A stretch of DNA of 8,646 nucleotides. Origin: Rhodanobacter sp. (lineage in GTDB: Bacteria > Pseudomonadota > Gammaproteobacteria > Xanthomonadales > Rhodanobacteraceae). How positions within the stretch are numbered: the first letter of the stretch is position 1; the number at the start of each line of letters is the position of its first letter. This document shows positions 1-7,201 of this stretch, piece by piece. The position numbers were made by a program, and so were the translations under genes. The stretch is taken from assembly GCA_026193555.1 (NCBI GenBank), contig JAPHUU010000360.1, positions 1 to 8,646 of the forward strand. The letters are read 5' to 3'. The notes beneath the pieces were generated by a model. That model made no database searches. It saw only the letters and a list, made by a program, of their open reading frames with translations, and was not told the DNA's origin.

Positions 1-710
1 AGGCCGAGCGGATGGTGGCTGTCGCCAGCCACACCGAGGCGGTCGGCGTGACGCTGTACGAACCGAGCTGGCACGCCGGCGTGATCGGGCTGGTCGCGTC
101 GAAACTGAAGGACAAGCTGCATCGCCCGGTGATCGCGTTTTCGCCGGCCAGCGAGGACGACGGCGAAGACCTGCGCGGCTCGGCGCGCTCGATCGCCGGC
201 TTCCACATCCGCGATGCGCTGGCCGTCATCGATGCCCGCCATCCCGGTCTGATCGAGCGCTTCGGCGGCCATGCAATGGCCGCCGGACTGAGCCTCAAGG
301 CCGGCGACTACCCGCGTTTTGCGGCCGCATTCGATGCTATCGCCCGCGAGCTGATCGACGCCGAGCAGCTGCAGGCCGTGCTCTACACCGATGGCGAGCT
401 GCCCGTTGGCGCGCTCTCGCTGGCGCTGGCGCGGCAACTGCGCTACGCCGGACCGTGGGGGCAGGCGTTCCCCGAGCCGCTGTTCGACAACCGCTTCGAA
501 TGCACCAGCTGGAAAGTGATGGGCGAGCGTCACCTGCGCCTGCAACTGCGCGACCCCCGCGACGGCTCGCTGCACGACGCGGTGATGTTCAACGCCTATC
601 ACGGCACACCGCCACCGCCGCAGTTGCGCGCGGTGTACGAGCTGGGCATCAACGACTGGCAGGGGCGCGAGAGCGCACGACTGCTGTTGCGGCATATCGA
701 GGCGGGTTGA
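1..710 (+). CDS. recJ: Single-stranded-DNA-specific exonuclease RecJ, C-terminal part (5' end outside window)
   Basis: RecJ degrades single-stranded DNA 5' to 3' in recombination (RecF pathway), mismatch repair and base-excision repair, in the cytoplasm. The reading frame is open to the left edge (codons from position 3) and ends in TGA at 708-710, giving 235 residues of a protein usually near 560-580. Visible parts: the DHHA1 half of the catalytic core, starting with the block LYEPSWHAGVIGLVAS and continuing through GSARSIAGFHIRDAL to the signature FGGHAMAAG (nt 261-287); then the C-terminal OB-like domain with AGPWGQAFPEPLFD and MGERHLRLQL. These blocks align by memory with E. coli RecJ almost without gaps, down to a C-terminal INDWQGRES segment that matches INEFRGNRS. 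The DHH half with the metal-binding aspartates lies outside the window. There is no downstream partner gene close enough to suggest an operon. Confidence 0.96.
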   Translation, partial: AERMVAVASHTEAVGVTLYEPSWHAGVIGLVASKLKDKLHRPVIAFSPASEDDGEDLRGSARSIAGFHIRDALAVIDARHPGLIERFGGHAMAAGLSLKAGDYPRFAAAFDAIARELIDAEQLQAVLYTDGELPVGALSLALARQLRYAGPWGQAFPEPLFDNRFECTSWKVMGERHLRLQLRDPRDGSLHDAVMFNAYHGTPPPPQLRAVYELGINDWQGRESARLLLRHIEAG

Positions 711-996
711 GTCGACGCCGGTACGGACAAGCGTGACCGACGCCTGCTTGTTGCATTGGCTCGTTGTGCCGCCGCGAAGCTGCCCGCCCGCCAGGTGATG
801 TCGGGGCCGAATGCCGCAGGGATCCCCTGTTTGCGGCGGCGCACAAGCGCGCCGGCGCCGCGCGATTAATTGATCTTGCGCAACTCGGCCATTCCGGCAC
901 CAAGCTATGGTTCTTGTCGGTATCTCTGGCGCAAGGGGATGAGTTCGCCCAAGGAAAACGGGACGTGGCGCCGTTCCATGTGAGCCAGCGAACCGA

Positions 997-1025
997 TCCG
1001 GAATGCTGTTTGCGAACATTCCGGA
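997..1025 (+). promoter_or_regulatory. Perfect 9-bp inverted repeat in the leader of the exported-protein gene
   Basis: TCCGGAATG (997-1005) and its exact reverse complement CATTCCGGA (1017-1025) are separated by 11 nt. The centre lies about 60 nt upstream of the ATG at 1072. It could be an operator for a dimeric regulator or an mRNA hairpin in the 5' leader. There is no T-run after it, so it is not an intrinsic terminator. The half-site core CCATTCCGG occurs once more at 889-897. The repeat is seen directly; its function is inference. Confidence 0.35.
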
Positions 1026-1059
1026 CATCAGGAACGGCGGCCCAGCGAGTCATCAAACT

Positions 1060-1064
1060 GGAGG
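1060..1064 (+). promoter_or_regulatory. Shine-Dalgarno GGAGG fixing the start at 1072
   Basis: GGAGG sits 7 nt before the ATG at 1072. This spacing, together with the signal peptide that begins at that Met, selects 1072 over the earlier in-frame ATG at 1003, which lies inside the inverted repeat and has no ribosome binding site. Confidence 0.8.
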
Positions 1065-1071
1065 TCAGGCC

Positions 1072-1842
1072 ATGCGTTACTTGATTCTTGCCATAACGAT
1101 GCTTCTCTATCCGGCGATCTCGACTCAGGCTCAGGACCAGCTCAGCATCAGCATCGGACACCGCGGCGTCAACATCGGATTCGTCATGTCGACGTACCCG
1201 AGGCTGGTCCGCATTCCGGGCTATCCGGTCTATTACGACCCGCGTGTGGATTCGAATTACTTCTTCTACGATGGTTTGTACTGGGTATTCCAGAACGACA
1301 ACTGGTATTCGAGCAGCTGGTACAACGGCCCGTGGGACCTGATCGAGCCCGCATTTGTGCCGTTGTTCGTGCTGCGCGTTCCAGTGCGCTACTACCGCCG
1401 CCCGCCCTCGTATTTTCGTGGCTGGCGTTCCGACGCCGCCCCACGCTGGGGCGAACACTGGGGCCGCGATTGGGAACGGCAGCGCAGCGGGTGGGATACA
1501 TGGAACCGTCGCTCCGTGCCCGGGGCTGCGCCGTTGCCAACCTATCAACGGAATTACACCGGCAGCCGCTATCCCCGTGAGTTGAATCAACAGCATTCGA
1601 TTGAGTCCCGTAGTTATCGCTACCAGCCACGCGAAACCGTGAGCCGGAAGATTTTTGAACAGCGTCGCCATGCCGCAGAATCGCGCAACCGGCAGCAACA
1701 GCAGCAGAATGTCCGGCAGCAACCGCAGCGTTCGCGGCCTGCGCAGAAAGGCCGGGGCGCCGACAACAAGGGCGCGAAGGGCCGGTCCGACAGAGACAAG
1801 GGCGAGAAAGACAAGAACAAGGGCGGTGGTGGGAATCGCTAG
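1072..1842 (+). CDS. Predicted exported protein of unknown function, aromatic- and Arg-rich, with low-complexity tail
   Basis: This gene encodes 256 residues. Residues 1-20 form a signal peptide: MRY, then a hydrophobic stretch, then STQA with likely cleavage before QDQ. The product is therefore probably periplasmic or outside the cell; there is no lipobox Cys. Residues about 43-120 are dense in Tyr/Trp/Pro (YPVYYDP, FFYDGLYWVFQNDNWYSSSWYNGPW, VPVRYYRRPPSYFRGW in pieces). Residues 124-147 form a Trp block (PRWGEHWGRDWERQRSGW). Next comes PLPTYQRNYTGSRYP, then a Gln/Arg stretch (208-222) and a Lys/Gly/Asp tail (226-256). I recognise this layout from uncharacterised exported proteins of Proteobacteria but know no function. 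The Tyr/Trp modules recall envelope-associated repeat proteins. The basic, disordered tail could bind nucleic acid, anionic polysaccharide or RNA; that is inference. The gene stands alone, with its own SD upstream and a strong terminator downstream. Confidence 0.85.
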   Translation: MRYLILAITMLLYPAISTQAQDQLSISIGHRGVNIGFVMSTYPRLVRIPGYPVYYDPRVDSNYFFYDGLYWVFQNDNWYSSSWYNGPWDLIEPAFVPLFVLRVPVRYYRRPPSYFRGWRSDAAPRWGEHWGRDWERQRSGWDTWNRRSVPGAAPLPTYQRNYTGSRYPRELNQQHSIESRSYRYQPRETVSRKIFEQRRHAAESRNRQQQQQNVRQQPQRSRPAQKGRGADNKGAKGRSDRDKGEKDKNKGGGGNR

Positions 1843-2156
1843 CAAATGACACGTCGCGCATCCAGCACCGACGATAAATCTGCAAACGCGCACCTCACAT
1901 GCGCGGCCTCGTCGAATCGCCGAGGCCGCGCTTTTGCATCAGCACCTGCCGTCGGCTCAGCTTGAACCACATGTCGTGGAAACGGCAACGAGGTGGTGGC
2001 CGAGTTGAAGTGCCTCCGCGCCTGCGCCGCCGCCGCGGAGGCCGAGCAACGGTTGAGCGATTTCGAGGCGAGGCGGCACGAGGAGCATCTGCCGATCGGG
2101 CAATCGTGGCGTCGCGACGCACAATATAGAGACATGCCTTTTATTGGACTGGGACA
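1843..2156. other. Intergenic region between the exported-protein gene and the DsbA-like gene
   Basis: About 314 bp without a supported gene. It holds the intrinsic terminator at 1901-1935, a GC-rich 9-bp inverted repeat (GCCTCCGCG 2012-2020 with CGCGGAGGC 2034-2042, no T-run), and an AT-rich stretch just before the next gene with a possible -10 element (TATAGA, 2125-2130) but no good -35. Short open frames on both strands are Arg/Ala-rich, as expected by chance in GC-rich DNA, and show no motif. Confidence 0.6.
1901..1935 (+). terminator. Strong rho-independent terminator
   Basis: GCGCGGCCTCG (1901-1911) pairs perfectly with CGAGGCCGCGC (1921-1931) around a 9-nt loop, followed at once by TTTT (1932-1935). 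The T-run lies on the plus-strand side only, so it ends transcription of the exported-protein gene that stops 58 nt earlier and insulates it from the DsbA-like gene. Confidence 0.85.
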
Positions 2157-2816
2157 ATGGCCGACAACCTTGCACTAACTTACTATTCCGACGTTCTTTG
2201 TGTGTGGGCACATATATCCCAGGCACGGGTTGACGAAGTTGCAGAGCGGTTCTCCGACAAGGTGTCCATTGACTACCGATTCTGTTCGGTATTCGGCGAT
2301 ACCGCGCATACCGTTGGAGCAGGGTGGGCCCAACGTGGTGGTTATGCGGGATTCGGGAAGCACCTCCACGAAGCCGTATCCGGGTTTGACCATGTCAGGC
2401 TTCATCCCCAAATCTGGCAACGCGACCGGCCTGCATCATCCACCCCGGCCCACATCTTGATGAAGGCCGTTCAGCGGGTCGAACAGCGCCAATGCAGGCC
2501 GGTCTTGCATGAGCTGCGGCTTGCATTCTTTGAACGATGTCTTGATGTCAGCAGATGGTCAGTATTGAAGGCCACGTTGGAGGCTGTCGGCGTATCTGTC
2601 AGTGACGTTCGGGAGGTGATCGACAGCGGGATGGCCCATGCCGACCTGGAAGCGGATCGCCGAGAGCAGCAAAGACTGATGGTTCAGGGCAGCCCCACCT
2701 TCATTCTCAATGAGGGCCGACAAAAGCTGTACGGGAACATTGGCTATGGTGTCATCGAGGCAAACATCAATGAGCTGATCCGCTCTCCGGCGGCCGGCGC
2801 GGCGAGTTGGTGCTAG
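2157..2816 (+). CDS. DsbA-family (FrnE / HCCA-isomerase-like) thioredoxin-fold protein with CxxA active site
   Basis: The product has 219 residues and no signal peptide, so it is probably cytoplasmic. The start YYSDVLCVWA (residues 9-18) matches the beta-strand and active-site loop of the DsbA/FrnE/GST-kappa class, where the usual motif is S-D-x-x-C-P-W-C. Here the loop is C15-V-W-A18, so only one redox Cys remains. The cis-proline loop is VQGSPTFILN (Pro180), followed by LYGNIGY. The middle (about 60-170) is the helical insertion. Other Cys are 43, 113, 128 and the C-terminal 219 (ASWC). A single-Cys site argues against simple disulphide oxidation and for a glutathione-dependent isomerase/transferase or mono-thiol reductase role; that is inference. 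Two hand-counted lines give 47-50% G+C, against about 70% in one ATPase line, suggesting separate acquisition. The ATG at 2157 has only a weak upstream GGGA. The gene runs convergently towards the end of the ATPase operon. Confidence 0.8.
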   Translation: MADNLALTYYSDVLCVWAHISQARVDEVAERFSDKVSIDYRFCSVFGDTAHTVGAGWAQRGGYAGFGKHLHEAVSGFDHVRLHPQIWQRDRPASSTPAHILMKAVQRVEQRQCRPVLHELRLAFFERCLDVSRWSVLKATLEAVGVSVSDVREVIDSGMAHADLEADRREQQRLMVQGSPTFILNEGRQKLYGNIGYGVIEANINELIRSPAAGAASWC

Positions 2817-2879
2817 CGAGAAAGTGACTGCCGGCAGGACACGCAGGATCACCCGCGTGATCATCAGGCATTTTCGCGA
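2817..2879. terminator. Convergent intergenic spacer with a weak hairpin, possible bidirectional termination zone
   Basis: The 63-bp spacer separates the stop of the DsbA-like gene from the stop of atpG. It contains the palindrome CTGCCGGCAG (2828-2837) and a small hairpin, GATCAC (2847-2852) with GTGATC (2857-2862) around a 4-nt loop, with TTTT nine bases later (2871-2874). Neither has a canonical T-run directly after the stem on either strand, so termination here is plausible from position but weakly supported. Confidence 0.25.
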
Positions 2880-3776
2880 TCACCGCTGCCGACCGATCAA
2901 CGCCTCGAACCCCGCGATCACGTCAAACAATTCCTCGTCGATGCTGTCCTGCCGCAGCCGGTGGAAGTTGTCGTTGAGCGTGGTGAGCAGTTCGTCGATG
3001 TTCCTGTCGGCGCGCTGCATCGCGGCCAGCCGGCTGGCGTTTTCGCTGGCAAGGGATTCGGCGCAGGCGCGGAACAGCGAGACGAACAGGTATTCGCGAA
3101 GGAGCACCTGCAGGGTTTGCAGGGGATGGCCCAGCACCTCGGGCAGTTTGGCGGTCGGCCAGGGCAGTTCGGCCAGGCGGCGGCCCCAGCTTTCGTCCAG
3201 CGGCAGCAGTCGCTGGGTGACCGGCGTATAGACGGCACCGCTCATCGGGCGGTTGTAGAAAAGATGGAGTTCGACGGCCTTGCCCTGGCCCTGCCGTTGC
3301 TCGCTTTCCATCAGTATCCGACCGATCAGCGGGGTAATGGCCTTGACCGAATTGGGCACGCCGAACAGCCCGGCCACAGGCAGGCCGGAGTCCGTCAGTC
3401 GAGCATGGACGCGTTCGCCGACAGCCCAGACCAGCGGCTGGCCCGGCAGGGCGGCAAGCGCCTCAATGGCAAAGTCGACCACCACGTCATTGAACTGGCC
3501 CACCAGTCCCTGGTCGGAGCCGAACACCACGGCACCGATCTCCGCCGCATCAGCGGGCCCTGCCGCCTGGGTTATCCATGCCATCGAACCGGCACTGCCG
3601 CGCAGACAGACACTCAGACCAAGCTCCACGGTGCGGTAGTAGTCGACCAGCGCCCGCACGGACCGCTCGTACTGGTCGATATTCGAGGCGGCCAGCGCCT
3701 TCATCGTGCGCACGACGGACTGCAGGTCGCTGGCGCTGCTGATCTTTCGGCGCAGGCTGACAGTCGTGTCGCTCAT
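2880..3776 (-). CDS. atpG: N-type (alternate F1F0) ATPase, F1 subunit gamma
   Basis: Gamma is the central rotor shaft, turning inside the alpha3beta3 head and joining it to the c ring. The product has 298 residues, close to the family's usual 285-300. The N-terminal helix [20 protein letters not shown] followed by LAASN corresponds to the conserved IRRRI...Q..AM..VAASK helix. The C-terminal helix [20 protein letters not shown] with [16 protein letters not shown] corresponds to the conserved ASRM.AM..A..N......L...R...IT.E. Together they form the coiled coil. The central Rossmann-like part holds [14 protein letters not shown], matching the typical 'sdrGLcGgfN' block. The start is the ATG at 3776-3774, overlapping the atpA stop in an ATGA junction, which implies translational coupling; a longer open frame upstream is only the shadow of atpA. 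It is the last gene of the operon. Confidence 0.96.
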   Translation of the reverse strand: MSDTTVSLRRKISSASDLQSVVRTMKALAASNIDQYERSVRALVDYYRTVELGLSVCLRGSAGSMAWITQAAGPADAAEIGAVVFGSDQGLVGQFNDVVVDFAIEALAALPGQPLVWAVGERVHARLTDSGLPVAGLFGVPNSVKAITPLIGRILMESEQRQGQGKAVELHLFYNRPMSGAVYTPVTQRLLPLDESWGRRLAELPWPTAKLPEVLGHPLQTLQVLLREYLFVSLFRACAESLASENASRLAAMQRADRNIDELLTTLNDNFHRLRQDSIDEELFDVIAGFEALIGRQR

Positions 3777-5350
3777 GATGTCTCTCGCGACTTCGCCGCC
3801 GCTTCCGGCATGCGTCCGGCGGCGGGCTGGAAGCGGGCAAGTGCCTGGCGGGCAAGCGCGAGGATTGCCTGGCGATCCTCGTCGCTCAATCGGGTAGCGA
3901 CCTCGAATCGCGAGCACACCTCCGCCGGAATCGTTGCCGCCGCCTCATGCACCGCCTGCTCGGCGGCGGGCATCCGCGCCATCGGCACCTGGTCGAAAAG
4001 GCCTTCCGTCAACGCCAGCAGAATCGCGATCTGGGCGGGCACCGATACCGGCGAGAATTCGGACTGCTTGAGGCAGGCGCGGATCCGGCGTCCATGCTCG
4101 ATGGTGCGGCGGGTATCCTCGTCCAGGCGGGCACCGAAGCGGGCAAAGGTTTCCAGCTCCTCGAACTGGGCATAGGCCAGTTTCAGGTCACCGGCGACGG
4201 CGCGGTAGGCGGCACGCTGCGCCTTGCCACCCACCCGCGAGACGGATTTGCCGACGTCGACGGCGGGCAGTACGCCCAGCTCGAACAACGACGGCGACAG
4301 GTAGATCTGCCCGTCGGTGATCGAGATCAGGTTGGTCGGGATGTAGGCGGCAATGTTCTGCGCCTCGGTCTCGATGATCGGCAGCGCCGTGAGCGAACCG
4401 CCGCCGCGCTCTTCGCACAGGTGGGTGGCTCGCTCAAGCAACCGCGAATGGATGTAGAAGATGTCGCCCGGAAACGCTTCGCGGCCCGGTGGCCTTCGCA
4501 GCAGCAGGGACAGCTCGCGGTACGCGCGTGCGTGCTGGGTGAGATCGTCATAGACGATCAGCACGTCGCGCCCCGCTTCCATGAAGTGCTCGGCGATGCT
4601 GGTGGCGGCGTAGGGTGCGATGTAGGTGAGGCCGGGCGAATCGTTGCCCTCGGTGACGAGCATCACGGTGTAGGCCATCGCGCCCTGCTGGCGCAGCACG
4701 GCCAGCGTCTTGGCGACGGCGGCGGCGCGCTGGCCGATGACGCAGTAGATGCACAGGACATCGCGGCCACGCTGGTTGAGGATGGTGTCGATCGCGACCG
4801 CGGTCTTCCCGGTCTGGCGGTCGCCGAGGATCAGTTCGCGCTGACCGCGGCCGATCGGGATCAGCGCATCGATGACCTTGAGGCCGGTCTGCAGCGGCTC
4901 GGCGACCGGCGCGCGATCCATGATCGATGCGGCGGGGCGCTCGATCGGCAGGCGTTTGCTGGCCATCACCGCTCCCTTGCCATCGAGCGGGCGTCCGAGC
5001 GGATCGATCACCCGCCCCAGCAACGCGTTGCCCACCGCCACATCCATGACCCGCCCCGTGCGTCGTACCTCGTCACCCGTGTGCAGCCGTGAATAGTCGT
5101 CGAGCAGCACCACGCCGATCTCGTCTTCGTCCAGATTGAACGCGATGCCGAACAGGCCGCCGGGAAACGCCAGAATCTCCTCGAAGCCGGCACTGGGCAG
5201 GCCGGAAACCATGGCAATGCCGGTGGACACGGCGGTGACCGTACCGACCTCCTGCAGGGTCAGCCCGGGCGCAAAGGCGGTCCGCCCGTGGCTGATCGCG
5301 GAGAAGGTCTGGTCGAGTACATCCTGCAGGTTTTGCGGCTGGCTGTTCAT
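3773..5350 (-). CDS. atpA: N-type (alternate F1F0) ATPase, F1 subunit alpha
   Basis: Alpha forms the non-catalytic nucleotide sites of the alpha3beta3 head and supplies the arginine finger to the catalytic beta site. The product has 525 residues, slightly longer than the usual 502-513. The beta-barrel domain covers about 1-100. The P-loop GDRQTGKT is at 176-183, the Walker B strand VLIVYDD at about 263-269, and [19 protein letters not shown], then [13 protein letters not shown], at 323-354. The arginine finger lies in [10 protein letters not shown] (Arg372). The helical C-terminal domain follows and ends in a short extra tail ([16 protein letters not shown]). GDRQTGKT and the SVSRVGG finger identify alpha rather than beta. 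The ATG at 5350-5348 overlaps the atpF TGA (ATGA), and the stop overlaps the atpG start in the same way. All key residues are intact. Confidence 0.97.
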   Translation of the reverse strand: MNSQPQNLQDVLDQTFSAISHGRTAFAPGLTLQEVGTVTAVSTGIAMVSGLPSAGFEEILAFPGGLFGIAFNLDEDEIGVVLLDDYSRLHTGDEVRRTGRVMDVAVGNALLGRVIDPLGRPLDGKGAVMASKRLPIERPAASIMDRAPVAEPLQTGLKVIDALIPIGRGQRELILGDRQTGKTAVAIDTILNQRGRDVLCIYCVIGQRAAAVAKTLAVLRQQGAMAYTVMLVTEGNDSPGLTYIAPYAATSIAEHFMEAGRDVLIVYDDLTQHARAYRELSLLLRRPPGREAFPGDIFYIHSRLLERATHLCEERGGGSLTALPIIETEAQNIAAYIPTNLISITDGQIYLSPSLFELGVLPAVDVGKSVSRVGGKAQRAAYRAVAGDLKLAYAQFEELETFARFGARLDEDTRRTIEHGRRIRACLKQSEFSPVSVPAQIAILLALTEGLFDQVPMARMPAAEQAVHEAAATIPAEVCSRFEVATRLSDEDRQAILALARQALARFQPAAGRMPEAAAKSRETS

Positions 5351-6177
5351 CGTTTGGGTGATGCGGAATGGGGCGGGGTCGGAGTTGCCCCGGTGGGTGG
5401 CGATTCCGGCGTTCGATCGGCTTGCGCGTCGAGAATCTCGCGGATGCCCGTTTCCAGCGCGGAGAGGTAATCGGCGATGCTCCAGGCCACTTTCTGTCCG
5501 TTGGCGGTCAACTCGATGCCGCCGATCAGGTTCGGTGCGGTCTCGAAGCGCAGCCGCACATCCGCGGACAGGGTTTCGTCGAGCGCCTTTTTTATGGCCT
5601 CGCGCTGTTGCGCTGGCAAGTCGAATGCGCTGCGCAGCAGCGCGGGTTTGGATGCACCGCGAAGCGTTTCGGCGAGATCGGCCAGGGTCGGGTCATCGAG
5701 CGCCCGGAGGCGGCGGGTGAACACGTCGGCAAGGCGTTCTTCCAGGCTGCTTCCGGCAAGGTCGCCCAGCGCCTTGCGGGCAATCGCGAACACTTCCTGC
5801 TGGGCACGCCGGCTGATCGTCTGGTTGAGCTCCCTGGCGTCGTTGTCCAGTGCCTCCCTTTGCGTGGCCTCCAGCGCATCGACCGTCCTCCTCGCTTCGT
5901 CGAGCAAGCGTTGATGCTCGGCCTTCGCCCCATCCCGGGCCTTGCCGAGAAGGGCCGCACGTTGCTGGTCAAATGCCTCGTTCCGCTGCCGGAAATCCTC
6001 GCGCTCCTTCTGCGCGTCGGCCCTCTTTGCGTCGGCGTCGGCAATCTCGGCGGCAATGCGTTGCTCACGCGCATCGATCGCGTTGAGGATCGGCTGATAC
6101 AGGAAGCGCTTCATCAACCACACCAGGATGAGGAAGTTGAGTACCTGCGCGCCGACGGTGAACCAGTCGATGAGCAT
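5347..6177 (-). CDS. atpF: N-type (alternate F1F0) ATPase, F0 subunit b with fused delta-like C-terminal domain
   Basis: Subunit b is the stator stalk that holds the head still. The product has 276 residues, against about 156 for an ordinary b. The membrane helix ([20 protein letters not shown], 6-25) is followed by [16 protein letters not shown], matching the standard b start, and a charged coiled coil to about residue 145. The remainder is not b-like. Residues about 175-248 contain [19 protein letters not shown] and [20 protein letters not shown], corresponding to the C-terminal domain of subunit delta (SAFPL...q..al, P.LIGG....G....D.S). Residues 250-276 are a Pro/Thr/Ser-rich tail. Because no atpH occurs between atpF and atpA, this domain probably takes over delta's clamp role. 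The b extension is typical of the alternate F1F0 family. The start is 3 nt after the atpE stop; the TGA overlaps the atpA start. Confidence 0.94.
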   Translation of the reverse strand: MLIDWFTVGAQVLNFLILVWLMKRFLYQPILNAIDAREQRIAAEIADADAKRADAQKEREDFRQRNEAFDQQRAALLGKARDGAKAEHQRLLDEARRTVDALEATQREALDNDARELNQTISRRAQQEVFAIARKALGDLAGSSLEERLADVFTRRLRALDDPTLADLAETLRGASKPALLRSAFDLPAQQREAIKKALDETLSADVRLRFETAPNLIGGIELTANGQKVAWSIADYLSALETGIREILDAQADRTPESPPTGATPTPPHSASPKR

Positions 6178-6180
6178 CGC

Positions 6181-6462
6181 CTACTTTCCCGCGGCCTGGG
6201 TGATGAAGTGGTTCCAGAACGGGTTGGCGAAGATCAGTATCATCGACACCACGAAGCAGTAGATCGCGGTGGACTCGATCATTGCCACGCCGACAAACAG
6301 GGTCCGGGTGATGGTGGTGGAGGCATCGGGCTGCTGCGCCAGCGACGTCATCGCGGTGGCGACGGCACGGCCTTCCGCCAGTGCCGGTCCCAGCGCACCG
6401 AAACTGGTGGTGATGCCGGCGATGACAATGGATGCCACCGCAATGATTGTCATGCTGTCCAT
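6181..6462 (-). CDS. atpE: N-type (alternate F1F0) ATPase, F0 subunit c (rotor ring), two-carboxylate type
   Basis: Subunit c is a two-helix hairpin; many copies form the rotating ring that carries the coupling ion. The product has 93 residues. Helix 1 (about 5-42) holds GALGPALAEGRA with Glu30 at the position of Gln32 in the sodium-binding c subunit of Ilyobacter. The polar loop is around AQQPDA (42-47). Helix 2 (about 52-79) holds Glu63-Ser64-Thr65 and Tyr68 in MIESTAIY, matching the Glu-Ser-Thr...Tyr sodium-ligand set of that protein. Two carboxylates per hairpin are characteristic of N-type rings. The N-terminus is MDSMTII: the ATG at 6462-6460 has a perfect AGGAGG 7 nt upstream, so the longer open frame from 6486 is not the start. 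Expression above the other subunits is expected because many copies are needed per complex, and the strong SD fits that. Confidence 0.96.
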   Translation of the reverse strand: MDSMTIIAVASIVIAGITTSFGALGPALAEGRAVATAMTSLAQQPDASTTITRTLFVGVAMIESTAIYCFVVSMILIFANPFWNHFITQAAGK

Positions 6463-6469
6463 GGTGTGT

Positions 6470-6475
6470 CCTCCT
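6470..6475 (-). promoter_or_regulatory. Shine-Dalgarno of atpE (AGGAGG)
   Basis: Read on the minus strand, AGGAGG lies 7 nt before the atpE ATG (6462). It is one of two full-consensus sites in the operon and lies in a 31-nt gap after atpB. It decides the start and suggests strong independent initiation for the high-copy c subunit. Confidence 0.85.
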
Positions 6476-6493
6476 GTGAGTGTCACGGTCGTT

Positions 6494-7201
6494 TCAGGCG
6501 TTCGAACCGGGGCTGGTGGCGGGGTCGCTTTTCGCCCGTCGGGTGCCCATCGCAGCGGCGATATACACCGTGGCCAGGACGCTGAAAATATAGGCCTGCA
6601 CCATGCCGGTGAGCAGGCCCAGGGCGGTCATCACGATCGGAAAGAAGAATGGGGTGATGGTGAGCAGGATGCCGATGATCATCGCGCCGCTCATCATGTT
6701 GCCGAACAGCCGCACGGCCAGCGCCAGCGTGCGCGACAGCTCGCTGATGATGTTGAAAGGCAGCATGATCACGCTCGGCGTGATGTAGGACTTCAGGTAG
6801 CCGCGAAGGCCCCGATCCAGAATGCCGAACAGCGGCACGGCGACAAAGACGCACAACGCCAGCGCCGCCGTGGTCGACAGCGATGAGGTAGGCGGTATGT
6901 AGCCGGGAAGGATGGTGCACAGATTGGCCATCGCAATGAAAAGGAACAGCGTGCCGACAAAGGGCAGGTACTTTCTGGCATGGCGAAGACCGACGTCCGT
7001 AACCTGCTTCTGGATCGTGGTGACCACGATTTCCAGCAGGTTCTGCCAGCGCGAGCGTTGCAGATCGTGGGAGAGCCTTCGTGTGACGAGTTTCGAGCCC
7101 AGGGCCATCAGCAGCATCAATGCCCAGGTGAACACGATGGTGGCGTTGAGTTTCAGAAATCCGTACTGCCAGAGGATGATTTCATCGGGGGTAAGGTGCA
7201 T
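6494..7201 (-). CDS. atpB: N-type (alternate F1F0) ATPase, F0 subunit a (ion channel half-sites)
   Basis: Subunit a is the stationary membrane protein that gives ions access to the c ring. The product has 235 residues, near the size of short a subunits. It has several hydrophobic helices: about 20-35, 79-98, 110-128, 140-170 and two more in the C-terminal third. The cytoplasmic loop NLLEIVVTTIQKQV (54-67) matches the a-subunit family, as does NLCTILPGYIPPTSSLSTTA (93-112). The essential arginine is Arg164 in ELSRTLALAVRLFGNMMSG, the near-invariant 'RLFGNM.aG' motif. Start: the ATG at 7201-7199 (MHLTPDE) is preceded by AGGAGG with a 6-nt gap, so the longer open frame to 7246 is rejected. The first 20 nt overlap the end of atpR. 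Confidence 0.96.
   Translation of the reverse strand: MHLTPDEIILWQYGFLKLNATIVFTWALMLLMALGSKLVTRRLSHDLQRSRWQNLLEIVVTTIQKQVTDVGLRHARKYLPFVGTLFLFIAMANLCTILPGYIPPTSSLSTTAALALCVFVAVPLFGILDRGLRGYLKSYITPSVIMLPFNIISELSRTLALAVRLFGNMMSGAMIIGILLTITPFFFPIVMTALGLLTGMVQAYIFSVLATVYIAAAMGTRRAKSDPATSPGSNA

Larger units (their letters stand above)
711..1071. other. Intergenic region between recJ and the exported-protein gene
   Basis: About 360 bp with no gene I can support. The open frames here (plus and minus) are short or are antisense extensions with no recognisable motif or start signal. It holds a loose 6-bp stem just after recJ (ACAAGC 727-732 with GCTTGT 746-751, no T-run, so a weak terminator at best), a 10-nt GC palindrome at 849-858, a perfect 9-bp inverted repeat at 997-1025, and the Shine-Dalgarno of the next gene. 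I could not identify a convincing -35/-10 pair, but the promoter of the 1072 gene must lie here if that gene is transcribed independently. Confidence 0.6.

Noticed and set aside
727..751. Possible terminator just after recJ (ACAAGC...GCTTGT)
   Set aside because: The stem is only 6 bp with a 13-nt loop and no T-run; too weak to list as a terminator.
649..1893. Long minus-strand open frame (414 codons) opposite the recJ end and the exported-protein gene
   Set aside because: It is antisense to a well-supported gene with an SD, signal peptide and terminator. Its translation is Arg/Pro/Ala-rich without any motif, as expected for a shadow in GC-rich DNA.
1839..2135. Small minus-strand frame (98 codons) in the second intergenic region
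   Set aside because: It spans the intrinsic terminator, is Arg/Ala/Ser-rich and has no recognisable domain or SD, so it is treated as non-coding.
2961..4175. Plus-strand open frame of 404 codons opposite atpG/atpA
   Set aside because: It lies antisense to two textbook ATPase genes. The translation is Gln/Gly/His/Arg-rich and motif-free, and no ribosome binding site precedes it.
5368..6585. Plus-strand open frame of 405 codons opposite atpF/atpE
   Set aside because: Antisense shadow of genes with intact family motifs; no independent evidence.
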